A stretch of 64,000 nucleotides of DNA from Lasiodiplodia sp. COLG20. Lineage: Eukaryota; Ascomycota; Dothideomycetes; Botryosphaeriales; Botryosphaeriaceae. The notes below the pieces were generated by a model. It was not told the DNA's origin. It was given only the letters and a program-made list of their open reading frames with translations, and did no database searches. Location: NCBI GenBank assembly GCA_009801085.1, contig VNWV01000002.1, positions 4,092,001 to 4,156,000 of the forward strand, given 5' to 3'. Each line of letters opens with the position of its first letter. Within the stretch, counting starts at the first letter, position 1. Of this stretch, positions 10,551-20,389 are shown piece after piece. The position numbers and the translations under genes were made by a program.

Positions 10551-12740
10551 ATGGAGGAATTCTACGAGGAACCAGCGTACAGTTACGCGCCATTACCCGG
10601 CAACGACTTCATCCGCATTCTGGAGTTGAAGCCCTCACTTGACGAGGAGGCTCCGCTCCAAGGCAGCCTTCAGATCGCTCGGCTTGGCCACGACGACTAC
10701 CCGTACGACGCCATGTCATACACCTGGGGAGAACCGGTGTTTTCGGAAACATTGTACATCGAGGCCACTCCGCCAAACCAGTACTCGGCAAACGGGGGAC
10801 TCCATCCCATCGCAATAATGCAAAACCTCTCAAAGATGCTTCAAAACGTGAGCCATCCGTTTCTCAGAAGTCTATTCGACTCGTCGAGCGAAAGACTTTA
10901 CCCGATCGGAATAACACCAAATCTATCAAAAATGCTTCAAAACATGAGGCATCCGCTTCGCACGCGGAGGCTATGGGTGGACGCTTTGTGCATCAACCAG
11001 CAAGACGATGTCGAAAAGAGCCACCAGATCCCGCTCATGTTTCGGATCTATCAGCAAGCTTCTCGGGTGGTCATATGGCTTGGAGACAGCATCGAGGACC
11101 AGAAAAGGATGCGGCTGTTGAGTATCTTCGCTCGACGCCGTGTGCAACATGGCGGACTCATCTCCACCATGTCACCTGATGACCTGCAACCTGCACAGGA
11201 AGCAATTCATCGCCTAACCGAAATCCCATGGTTCTCGAGGCTCTGGGTGGTTCAAGAGGCAGTAGTCAACACTGACGTGACGATGTACTGCGGAGTCGAG
11301 AAAATGTCACTCATGCGCTTTTTTGACATTGTCAAGGATATACATTCTTTGTCCGAACATCAGCCAGCCCGGCTGAAGTCATTCTTGAGGATGAGCGATC
11401 TCTGGGATGAACATGCACGTGGTCATGCTTCAGACACCTCATCCGGACGATGCAACAGTGACCGAACATGTGCTCTGGTCGACATGATGGAGAAATTCGA
11501 GCATTTTGGTTGCGCAGACGCGCGAGATCGCTTTTACGCCCTCTCCAACCTCGAAACATGCGTAGAAATCGTTCCAGATTACCGACTCAGCCCCGAGCAA
11601 GTTCTCACCAATTTCGCATCTTCGATGCGTGATCACGGACAGCTGCAATGGGTACTCAGAGAAGCAGCAATCCGCCAATGTGGGAAAAGGACTCCAGGAC
11701 TCCCATCATGGGTACCCGACCTAAGCACCCGACCGATTCGACGACCGATCTTCGCAAAGCACTTGGGCTTTGATGGCAAATACTTAAGAGATGCTGTTAA
11801 TGTTTCCACTTCGCAACAGAAAGATGGAAGACTTTCCATATGCCTCACACACAGCTACCTCTACGGCGGCGAGTGTGGTATAATTAGAGCCGACCGCTGC
11901 TATTACTCCGGCCCACGCGATGAATGGGACCCTTTTCATTACCAGTACAGTAGCCCCTCTAGCCGTAAACACCTAGCATCAACAAGGTTACGATTTGATC
12001 CATGTCCAATGATTGTTACGTGGAGAGGGGACTCATTCCCTGATCAACCCGAGCCAGCGGAGGCTAAAGCCTGGATAAAGACTGCACTTAAACTACTAAG
12101 GCAACAATTCTCCGAGAGGGCAGCAACAGTATCATCTGGCACATTAAAAGGGCTGGCCTGGAAACATTGCATAGCGATCGTCGCATCAACCCTCGTGGCC
12201 GATGGGGTTCACATTGGGGATTTGCACCCGAGCACATCAGAAAAGGTTCGAGAGCTGTCAAACACAGTTTCTGACATATTCGAGCACAAAAATATATCTT
12301 CGGACCCTGACCCCACATGCTATTCTCGACTCTTCACCACCTGCTTGCAAGAGCTGGTCGAGGACACCGTCGACCAATCCCCCATGGTTGATGCATTCGT
12401 CCGGCTCGTGATCATCACCATGCAAGGGCGGTGCCTTTTCACAAGCGAAGTAAATGAGAAAGTTGTCATTGACCAGGTGCCGTTGATCGCCTGCGGTGTT
12501 GGGCCTTCTCATATGCAGATTGGGGACCAGGCTCTTATACACCACATGCCTTTCTGGGAGCAGGCCTACCTGGTAAGGGCTCACGACAGAACCGAACAAG
12601 AGTCTCCTCGCTGTTTTGAACTCGTTGGTGACTGTTATCTCAAAGAGCCCACGGCTTGGATGTATGATACGAAACCCTACAAAAGGGGTTCACTATCATT
12701 TCGTAGAGAGGAGAAAGAAAGAACTATAATCCTCAAATGA
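10551..12740 (+). CDS. HET-domain protein 1
   Basis: Intronless, 729 aa from ATG 10551. The HET domain spans roughly residues 55-235, with the signatures YDAMSYTWGE, LWVDALCINQQDD and WFSRLWVVQE. The later DRFYALSNL motif is also typical. HET domains trigger or regulate the cell-death reaction in fungal allorecognition. A C-terminal region of about 450 residues has no recognised fold. Oddly, the HET domain carries an in-frame internal duplication of the NLSKMLQN motif between its first and second conserved blocks (see findings), so this allele may be modified or inactive. Confidence 0.9.
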   Translation: MEEFYEEPAYSYAPLPGNDFIRILELKPSLDEEAPLQGSLQIARLGHDDYPYDAMSYTWGEPVFSETLYIEATPPNQYSANGGLHPIAIMQNLSKMLQNVSHPFLRSLFDSSSERLYPIGITPNLSKMLQNMRHPLRTRRLWVDALCINQQDDVEKSHQIPLMFRIYQQASRVVIWLGDSIEDQKRMRLLSIFARRRVQHGGLISTMSPDDLQPAQEAIHRLTEIPWFSRLWVVQEAVVNTDVTMYCGVEKMSLMRFFDIVKDIHSLSEHQPARLKSFLRMSDLWDEHARGHASDTSSGRCNSDRTCALVDMMEKFEHFGCADARDRFYALSNLETCVEIVPDYRLSPEQVLTNFASSMRDHGQLQWVLREAAIRQCGKRTPGLPSWVPDLSTRPIRRPIFAKHLGFDGKYLRDAVNVSTSQQKDGRLSICLTHSYLYGGECGIIRADRCYYSGPRDEWDPFHYQYSSPSSRKHLASTRLRFDPCPMIVTWRGDSFPDQPEPAEAKAWIKTALKLLRQQFSERAATVSSGTLKGLAWKHCIAIVASTLVADGVHIGDLHPSTSEKVRELSNTVSDIFEHKNISSDPDPTCYSRLFTTCLQELVEDTVDQSPMVDAFVRLVIITMQGRCLFTSEVNEKVVIDQVPLIACGVGPSHMQIGDQALIHHMPFWEQAYLVRAHDRTEQESPRCFELVGDCYLKEPTAWMYDTKPYKRGSLSFRREEKERTIILK

Positions 12741-13008
12741 TGTTCCTGAAGGTAGTTTCAATATTGTGCCGCATGATGGCGAAGATCGGTTAGAAGTTTC
12801 TTTTTTAGCTAGCAGTAGTGGGGGTGGTAGAACCAGTTTTGAGGTGCAGACCGAGTGTTACTGGCAGATTCTTGGGGATTAGGAAGTTGATGAAGGAGGG
12901 AGAAATCGTGGGCAATAGAAACACCTGGTACAGAGGAAGGGGCGTACACTTAGTTACTTCTCAGACATACTTTTCATACCAAATACACTTGGACCGTTGA
13001 AACTACAC

Positions 13009-14844
13009 TTATAACTTATGCTGCAGCGGCTCCTCTCTATCCTCATCATGCCACATCCCACCAGTAATCCGTGCAATAACGTCTCTTAGCTCCGGAACAT
13101 GCTTCTCGTAGATCCCACGGGGCGTCGTGCGGTACTTCCTGCATAGGTGCGCCGCAGCCGCAGTAGCAACAGCATGCTGCGCGCCATTCCCCATGAACTT
13201 GGTGTTCGAGCTAGCGACGTGCGTAGCGCTGACATGCTTGCCCGCCATCATCAAGTTCCTCACATTAACAGAGTACAAGCAACGAAACGGGACCTCATAC
13301 GGCCTCCGATCGCGGGCATCCCACTCCCAATGCTTCAACCGGAAATCGTACTTCTCATGCCCAGGATAGTGCAGACAAAACGGCCCGCCATTCTGCGCCA
13401 CAGCATCGTGGAACCGCCTGTGGCTCCTGATGTCGTTCTCGGTCAGAACGTGGTCGCCCTTATACCGCCTAAACTCGCCTTGCGCAGCAACGTGCGCGAC
13501 CCAGTCCAGCGCCAGCTTCGCATACTTCTCCGGCTCCAGCGTCTTGACGTTCGAAAACGTCCCGTAGATCGCCCGCAGCAAGTAGTCCCGGACGTGCTCG
13601 CCGTGCGTATACGGATCCAGCCGCTGCCCGTACTCCCAGAAATGCGTCATCGGGCCCCGCATGCGCTTGGGTACGTTGTCCCCTGGCGGCCTGACGACCG
13701 GACCCATCCCGTTCTCGACGCCTGGCTCGTCCAGCTGCCCGCGGAGGTCGGCGTAGTCCTTCGCGACCGCGGTCGCCCACGGCACGGAGGGGAAGGGCAC
13801 GGGGATGTCGGCCATGCGCGTGCGGAAGAAGACGGTGTGCCCGTGGTGCGTGTCGTCGCCGTGGATGGGGGCGAGGGCTTCGCCGTACGCGCTGCGTGGC
13901 TCCTGGCCGTAGAGCGTCTCGGCGCCGGCGTGGAGGCCGAGGACGCAGGTGCCGGAGCAGTCGATGAAGATGGGGGCGGTGAGGAGGACGTCTCGGCCGC
14001 TGCGGGCGTGGCGGGCAAGGATGGAGGTGATGACGGAGTCGGGGGTGGTGGAGACGCTGTGCACCGTGTGCTCCAGGAAAACAGTGGCGTTGGGTTCGGC
14101 GTCAAGCAGCTTCTTCGCGGCCAGGTCGCCGCCGCTATCCCGCCTCATGAGCTCCCTTACCAGCGGCCCCTGGATGCCCCGTGGACTCAGGCCAATTTCA
14201 ACACTTGCGTTGCCGCCCAGGAACGGTCGGTTCTGCACGATCGCCACCTTCTCCCCCAACCGCGCCGCCGTCAGCGCCGCCGCGCACCCCGGAACACCTC
14301 CTCCAACCACCACAACATCGAACGTCCCGCCATCGTCCGGCTCGTTAGGGATCCCGCGCAACCTCCGCCGCCACGCACGTGCTGTTGCTCCGTCGTCCGT
14401 GTCCTCCGGCGGCGCAACATCATCACCATCCCGACTGAAGAAAACGGCATCGCACCGCCCGCAAAAACCAGTCAGGTCCCTCAACGCCAGTTCCGTCCGG
14501 CCCGCAGCCAGCTCGACCCTGCCGCCAAACTGCCACGACCAGTCTTGGTCATTAGCGCCGAACTCGGTAGGCAGCGGCTTGCCATTGATCAAGAGTGAGA
14601 AGCGCCCAGGGTGGTGGCCAGGCACCCAATCCTTCGCGCGGACCCAGACGCCATACGAGCCCGCGGCATCAGGGGAGATGGATAACGAGGTCGTGGCGTC
14701 GGCGACGGGCCGGCCGTTGCCGTGGGCGAGGAGGTAGGGCGAGCCCATTGACAGCTCGAATTGGGAGTCCAGTGTCCACCCGCCGTAGGAGGTGAAGGAC
14801 TCGGCTTCGATGAGGATGCCGGAGGGGAGGGTTGTGGGCGCCAT
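13009..14844 (-). CDS. FAD-dependent oxidoreductase with N-terminal beta-sandwich domain
   Basis: Intronless, 611 aa, from ATG 14844. Residues about 10-138 form a beta-rich domain (EAESFTSYGGW, YGVWVRAKDW, FSLLINGKPL) resembling the carbohydrate-binding-like part of xanthan-lyase/golvesin-type proteins. The FAD_oxidored-type core starts near 176 with the dinucleotide motif VVVVGGGVPGCAAALTAARLG, followed by LGGNASVEIG. The C-terminal VRNLMMAGKHVSATH and GNGAQHAVATAAA segments fit the end of an FAD-binding fold. No signal peptide is seen, so the enzyme is probably intracellular; the substrate is unknown. The gene has no introns and is GC-rich, and this family is best known from bacteria. Confidence 0.85.
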   Translation of the reverse strand: MAPTTLPSGILIEAESFTSYGGWTLDSQFELSMGSPYLLAHGNGRPVADATTSLSISPDAAGSYGVWVRAKDWVPGHHPGRFSLLINGKPLPTEFGANDQDWSWQFGGRVELAAGRTELALRDLTGFCGRCDAVFFSRDGDDVAPPEDTDDGATARAWRRRLRGIPNEPDDGGTFDVVVVGGGVPGCAAALTAARLGEKVAIVQNRPFLGGNASVEIGLSPRGIQGPLVRELMRRDSGGDLAAKKLLDAEPNATVFLEHTVHSVSTTPDSVITSILARHARSGRDVLLTAPIFIDCSGTCVLGLHAGAETLYGQEPRSAYGEALAPIHGDDTHHGHTVFFRTRMADIPVPFPSVPWATAVAKDYADLRGQLDEPGVENGMGPVVRPPGDNVPKRMRGPMTHFWEYGQRLDPYTHGEHVRDYLLRAIYGTFSNVKTLEPEKYAKLALDWVAHVAAQGEFRRYKGDHVLTENDIRSHRRFHDAVAQNGGPFCLHYPGHEKYDFRLKHWEWDARDRRPYEVPFRCLYSVNVRNLMMAGKHVSATHVASSNTKFMGNGAQHAVATAAAAHLCRKYRTTPRGIYEKHVPELRDVIARITGGMWHDEDREEPLQHKL

Positions 14845-15768
14845 TGTTGTTGTCTTTCTCTTTTCTGGTTTGAAGGAGTATGATACTCGGCGTGCGCGCT
14901 GACTTCTTATGGAAGCGGGGAAGCCGTACCTCAGAACACGTGGGTATACGTCAGTTGTTACTAGAGCCGTGTCCGAGAATGGTAATGAACGCGCGCTGGA
15001 CCCGCATGCTTCTCCTCGGCGGGTCAGACCAACTGCTCACTTCCGAGGTTTGATCACTGATCAGAGCTAGTCCGAAACCGGATAGCGCATAACGGCGCGC
15101 ATCGTAACAGTCAATGAAACATCCAGCATCATTCTGTAGCTAAGAGAATGCACATAAAATGTAGCGGCAGCAAAAGATATTCAGGTTTACTATATGGCAC
15201 CCGGGAGTAGGTCATGTTAACCTACCGAGGTTCAAAGTCAAAGACGGCATGAACTGAACCAGCTTGTTGGTACGTGGCGCAAAAGCTACTTACATTACAA
15301 ATCGATTCGCTTCTTGCGCGGTAAATGCGAATAGTTAGTCATAACATAAGGCAGGGAAGGGTGACTGAGCGAGGCAAAGAATGCGCATTTGACTACTTGT
15401 TGTTGTAGTAATTACCCCTAAAACTATCAAGCGATATGGTACAATCTACCTAGCTTTGTATCATCACAGCCAGTATGTACTGGAACAGCCTGCAGAGTTC
15501 TCTTAGACAGATATGTGGGCATCGAGCGATAGAACCTCAAAAGCTATTCTGTCAAGCGCAGAGCTACAAGTTCATTAACCAGATTAATGCTATTGCATAA
15601 ACCCCGCACTCCCACCGGTAACATCACAGAATCTCTAAACTCAACGGCTTTATTATCTCGACAAATATGCTGCCCAAGCAAAACGAAGATATTACTAAAT
15701 ACAGTCTGATTTTTGCTGGTTGCCTACGGAAAAAGGCTAAGTCCAAATACACTCAAAGCCCCGTAGAA
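14845..15768. other. intergenic, no gene seen
   Basis: Upstream of the FAD oxidoreductase gene and downstream of the NLR gene's stop. It should hold the oxidoreductase promoter. No coding pattern, repeat or RNA gene was recognised. Confidence 0.5.
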
Positions 15769-18700
15769 TCATTGCTTCCTCTCTGTTCGGTGGTCTCTGG
15801 AACTGCAGAATCCTCGGTTGATATGCGGAAAACCAACAATACCACACTGAGAAGCGAAAAAGATCAGAGGCCACCCTACCCCTAAAAGCCCCCTTTCTTT
15901 GTCATCGCGAATCGCACGTAGTTCTTTCTCGTCTTGCCTAAAGACTTCCCGCAGCAAGGCGGCTCTCAGGGCTGAATGTTCAAAAGCCCGATTAGACGCT
16001 AGGCAGTGAGCCAAAGACTCGTGCTCCCCTTGAAACGAACTAATAGGCTGGTCTGCATATTTCAGAAACAGACTGACCCATCCAACAGAGCAAGCATGGA
16101 AGCAAAATGATAATGCTGATCGAAAGTCAACCCTGTGGCCATCAAAATGCACCACCATCCTGCCGAACCCGTGCATTTCAGCGTTTTCACCATTCTCAAG
16201 CATTAGAGCGCCCATCTTGATTATTTCGGACTCAAAAACAAAGGGATGGCTTTTGATTGAGATGAGCGTTCTCAGGAGTGTGGTATTGCCGGCGATATTA
16301 TAGGCATCTGCACCAACAGAGCTCAGCATCCTCATACGGTCTGATTTTCTGATCGAGCGTGACAGTCTTTCTGCCGGTGGAAGTCGAACCCGCGATGTCT
16401 GTCGTGTAGATCGGAATGGATTACGTGATGGTTCAAATACCCATTGCATTCCGTCAATGAGAGTTTTGACCATTTCTACGCGTCCTGTGAAATTATCGAG
16501 AAGAGATGGCCCCAAAGCAGCTAAATGCACAACCTTGGTGAAGTCTTCCTCGTAATCGTAGTATGCCATGATCGTATTTTTCCAGTTAGCCGCAACGGCT
16601 AACTCAACTCGGGAAGGTCCAGCAGTGAAAGATTTCAACTTGGTGTAACCTGATGAACTCTGTAACAGGTTTTCATTGTCTAGAATGCTGCTCAAACTCT
16701 CCAGTGCTAAGTTTCTCCTTTTTTCGGATAGCTCGGGGAGCTTTTTGTCGAGCTCCTCGGCGTAGGTGAACAAGTGCCGAACGATTAATGCTGAACAGGA
16801 AGGCTTTCGGAGTCCACAAAGAAGGAGAAACTCCGGTCCTTCCAAGTTTTGGAATTCATCTCTGATTCGATGAAGCGGTGAAGATGGGTAGAACATTATG
16901 AAATTTGCCGAAACTGATTCAGATGTCGTATCCGTATATTTGAGGCTGAGGCGACCCCCATGGCTTCGAACATATTCCTTAGCAGTTTGGTGGATAAACT
17001 GTACAATCGAAGAGCCATCGCTGTCCACCGTCTCAAGAAGACCCCCTGTTCTGCTTGCTAGCCGACTAGCTTGCGCCTCGGGCTCCTGAGGATCAACCCT
17101 GTTCATGAAAAGCCATGATACACAATCGAAAAGTGTTTGAGGAGGGAGCGGAGAAAGACTGGTCAGGACCAGGTGTAATATGATGTGTGCTTCGACAGTG
17201 TATGCCCACCTGACTTTGTGTAAAGTTCTTGCATACAGATCCTCGAGCTCATGCGGAATGTCCTCCAAAACCTTCTTCAGCATTGGGATTGGAGTTCCGT
17301 CAGTGAGGCCCTGACACAGCTCATCTATGACCAGCCGTACCCAAATGAAGACACCTTGCGCATTGCTGGTGACATCTTCAGCCAATTCACTCATGGCAGT
17401 CTTTTCTCGAATTTGGATTTTATTGGCCATGTGTCGTGATTCGATGCTTTGTGATGATTCGTAGAGTCGGCTGGTGACATAATTACGTATGTCATTTTCC
17501 GTGTGCTTGTGGATTGCAAAGTTCCTACAGCATTGGAAATACTTTTGAAATACCGGCCAGGGCCTGCTTGCCAAACATATTTTCAGCAAGATAGAACCTC
17601 CAGGCTTGCTGCTGAGGTCCCAAAAGAACTCGCACAAGTTCTCGTGGGGTCCACTGTGCTCGTCTAGCGCGTCCATAAAAAGGCAAATGCCAGCCTTTGA
17701 TGAGGACTTGACTATCACCTCTGATATCCCTTCACGAAGTTCGTCTACATCCCATTTCGGAATGTTTGTTTCCTGCATCTTACAGAGGCGTCTGTATAAA
17801 GAAAGGACAAGGTCGAACGAATTTCCTAATCGACTTAAGAGTTGGTGCAGAATTTTGTGGAGCATTGTTCGGAACGCCCGATGTTTTTCTGAGCCTCTGT
17901 CGGAGAAGAAAAATGGTATCAAGTGCCACTCGCGCACACCTGAAGCTTTCAGATGACGAATTGTCTTCGAGTTTCGTATAGCGTGTTTCATGATGGTAGA
18001 TTTTCCTGATCCGGGCTTTCCTGTAATCCAAAAGAGTCGTCCAGCTGGCCCGGTCTCTTTTGCTTCACTAAGCCAGTCACTGAATGGAACCGTGTTCTTC
18101 TCGAAAAGCCAACCAAATGTCTCGTCATGGTTTTTGACTACTTGTTGGTAGCGCACATCGGCTTCTGGGATTTTCAAGCTTTGCAAACAATCTAGTCCAG
18201 CTCCTGTTAGCTAATTAACCTGAGATTCGTGATGCTCAGCATTACCTTGGTACTCGTCTATATTGATCAACAAATTTTACAATTCTGTTAGCAATCACTA
18301 CTAATACTATGCACTGACAACACTGAGAGGGAATTGTGCCACGGGGGATCTCAAAGTAAACTAGTCTCAGCTTGATATGTTTGACGCTTTGCTACACTTA
18401 GCAGATATAGTTGCATCCGGACATAACGCAACCGTCAGAATCAAAGTATGCATCATTCATCCGCTTGTACAAGTCTGAATATATGCTTCATACCCTGAGA
18501 TTCGTCGCCAGAGACAATCTTCTTCGAGACCCGCGTGATACCGTTTGTCTTGGGATGAAAAGGGACATGATGGCTCTTTAGAACTTAGTCTGGACAGGCG
18601 TACCTTTTCTGGATGAAATAGCTGTTTCAACCCATCTTTTGATAGTGTTACTGACTCTGCTGAATCCAGTGTCTGACTCAGAGTCAAATTTGACCATGTT

Positions 18701-19771
18701 CCTATGATCCGCCGGAATGGTTCCCGTCTCTTCTTTAGGATGACCAATTTTTGCAGAGTCGGGCTTGACAATGAACATGTTGATGGAAAACAAAAGCCTC
18801 ATTTCCTTTTCCTCACAAAATGAGGCAAGCTGGAAGCCGTATTTCTCCAGAGTCTGCAGGAACGAATCTCCGATGCGGTCGAGTATCTCGAAGTTTTGCT
18901 CAAGCGCCTGGATCAACTTTACGTTGGGTTTTCTTGAAGCAAGAGACGCCATCGCAACCATACTCTTTCCAGACTTTGCCAGTTTGGATCCGCGGTGAGG
19001 TGTGCCTAGAAAGCATATGGCAAAGGCACTTGGTGCAATCTCCTTGATCCGAGTGCCGATCTCGCTAGAAGATCGATTCAGCGCCTGTTTCGGTACGATT
19101 TTGGTCAGTCATCTGTCTAGATTTTGAAGATTTATTCTCTTCACTTACATCCTTCACAATAAGTCCACCGAGGCTGTGTGCAATGAAGATGAACGGAATT
19201 GTTTTCTGTGAAGTTAGTAAAATGAGGGCGATGACAATGGCTAGGGATGTGAAGAGCTATTTATGAACTTGAATGATAGTGTCTAGTTGTGTTTCTCGAG
19301 CTTAGCTGAAAATAGGACTCGTAAATACTTACATCATCATATGTGTCCCTAAGATCGCACAGGTCGTTCAAGAGATTTCGTGCGTGCTGATACACGGAGT
19401 TCTTGGAGGCAGGCTGCATGAAATTGTCTATGTCCGCATCGTATCCCCAGGTATGGACTGTCGCTTGAGGAGTGGATTTTGGAAGGAGTTCTTCTGGCCA
19501 AAAAATCGCATGACGCCAGGTATCATGGCCATCCTCTTTCTCAACTGCGCGGTCCGACGCTTCCTTCGTCCATGTCTTCTCAGGGCTTCCAAACAGCCCG
19601 TGGACGAAGATGATACTACTATGTATTAGTATTCGGATTTACCATGTGAGGTTCCCAGACTTACTGCGCCTCCACAGCCTTGTTGTCAGAGGGTCGGTAT
19701 AGCTCTGTGAGACCATCCCGAGCGACCCGAATCCTCGGTGAATTTGGCATCGCTGCAGCGGCTTCCGCCAT
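15769..19771 (-). CDS. NLR-like protein: alpha/beta-hydrolase (lipase-like) plus NACHT
   Basis: Exons run 19771-19665, 19618-19333, 19205-19149 and 19084 to about 18600; after an uncertain stretch (18600-18260) the main exon is 18191-15769. The N-terminal hydrolase has the oxyanion motif FVHGLFG, the nucleophile elbow AHSLGG and a later DHRNMVKF carrying the likely catalytic His. The NACHT ATPase follows in the main exon: Walker A GKPGSGKST, Walker B ICLFMDALDEH and the LASRPWPVF block. The C-terminal 400 residues look helical, with ankyrin-like hints but no clear repeats. This architecture is that of fungal NLR receptors of the SesB-like class, used in non-self recognition and cell death. 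The join between hydrolase and NACHT may use a 12-base exon at 18246-18257 coding DEYQ. The 3' end may hide another intron. Confidence 0.8.
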
Positions 19772-20389
19772 GCGGACCGGAGGGAACCCACCGCTTGATG
19801 GATAAGTTGAGAATGTGGATGAAGTGTGTCTTGTGCGATCGGGGGCGGGGATGGGGCTGACTTTTCAGCTGGGCTTGTCAGCTCTCAGCTATCACAGTAG
19901 CTGCTGTGTAACGGTGGCTGTTATCGGCGCTTAATGTCCAGCAAATGAGACACGGTGATTGCCACCAAAGATCTCAACATTGAGGTATTGGAATTTGATA
20001 CCAATGGACATATACATATAAACGAAAAAGTCCTGTACAGATATGTATAGTCTTTCATTCAGCATTGACGTTCGGACGATAGCTTCAACTGCCCATGACA
20101 TCAGTGAAAAAATAAATCAACACCAGCCTTCGGCTGCAGTACCGCTGTATACGGCTCTGGGGCCAATCATGCATACGCCTTTTACCGAGGCTCGGGTGAA
20201 ACTTGGATTTATGCAATGTTCCCCGAAAACAAAAGGCCAAGTTGTTGCCTGAAAGTACTTCGGACTTTGGGTGGGGGCCTGCGCACCTGCGCGGATGGCC
20301 TTCTCAGCCTCGTCTCTTTTTGAGAGATCGCTTTTCTCAACCCCCCGCGCAAGCGCCTCACCACAAAGCACAGCTAAGCCGTTGGAAAT
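19772..20389. other. intergenic between divergent NLR and HET genes
   Basis: The region is the shared 5' flank of two divergent recognition-type genes. Apart from the repeat at 20069-20099, I see no coding or operator pattern. Confidence 0.5.
20069..20099 (+). repeat. left copy of a short repeat flanking HET gene 2
   Basis: The 31 bases from cgttcgga closely match the right arm of the inverted repeat at 23488-23516. Weaker similarity continues about 45 bases further right in both copies (an AATAAA-like run followed by ccttcggc / catcggcc). The two copies have the same orientation and enclose the HET gene. Confidence 0.6.

Noticed and set aside
13147..14598. 483-codon open frame opposite the FAD oxidoreductase
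   Set aside because: Same shadow effect; Arg/Pro/Val-rich text, no motif, and the opposite strand is a well-supported enzyme.
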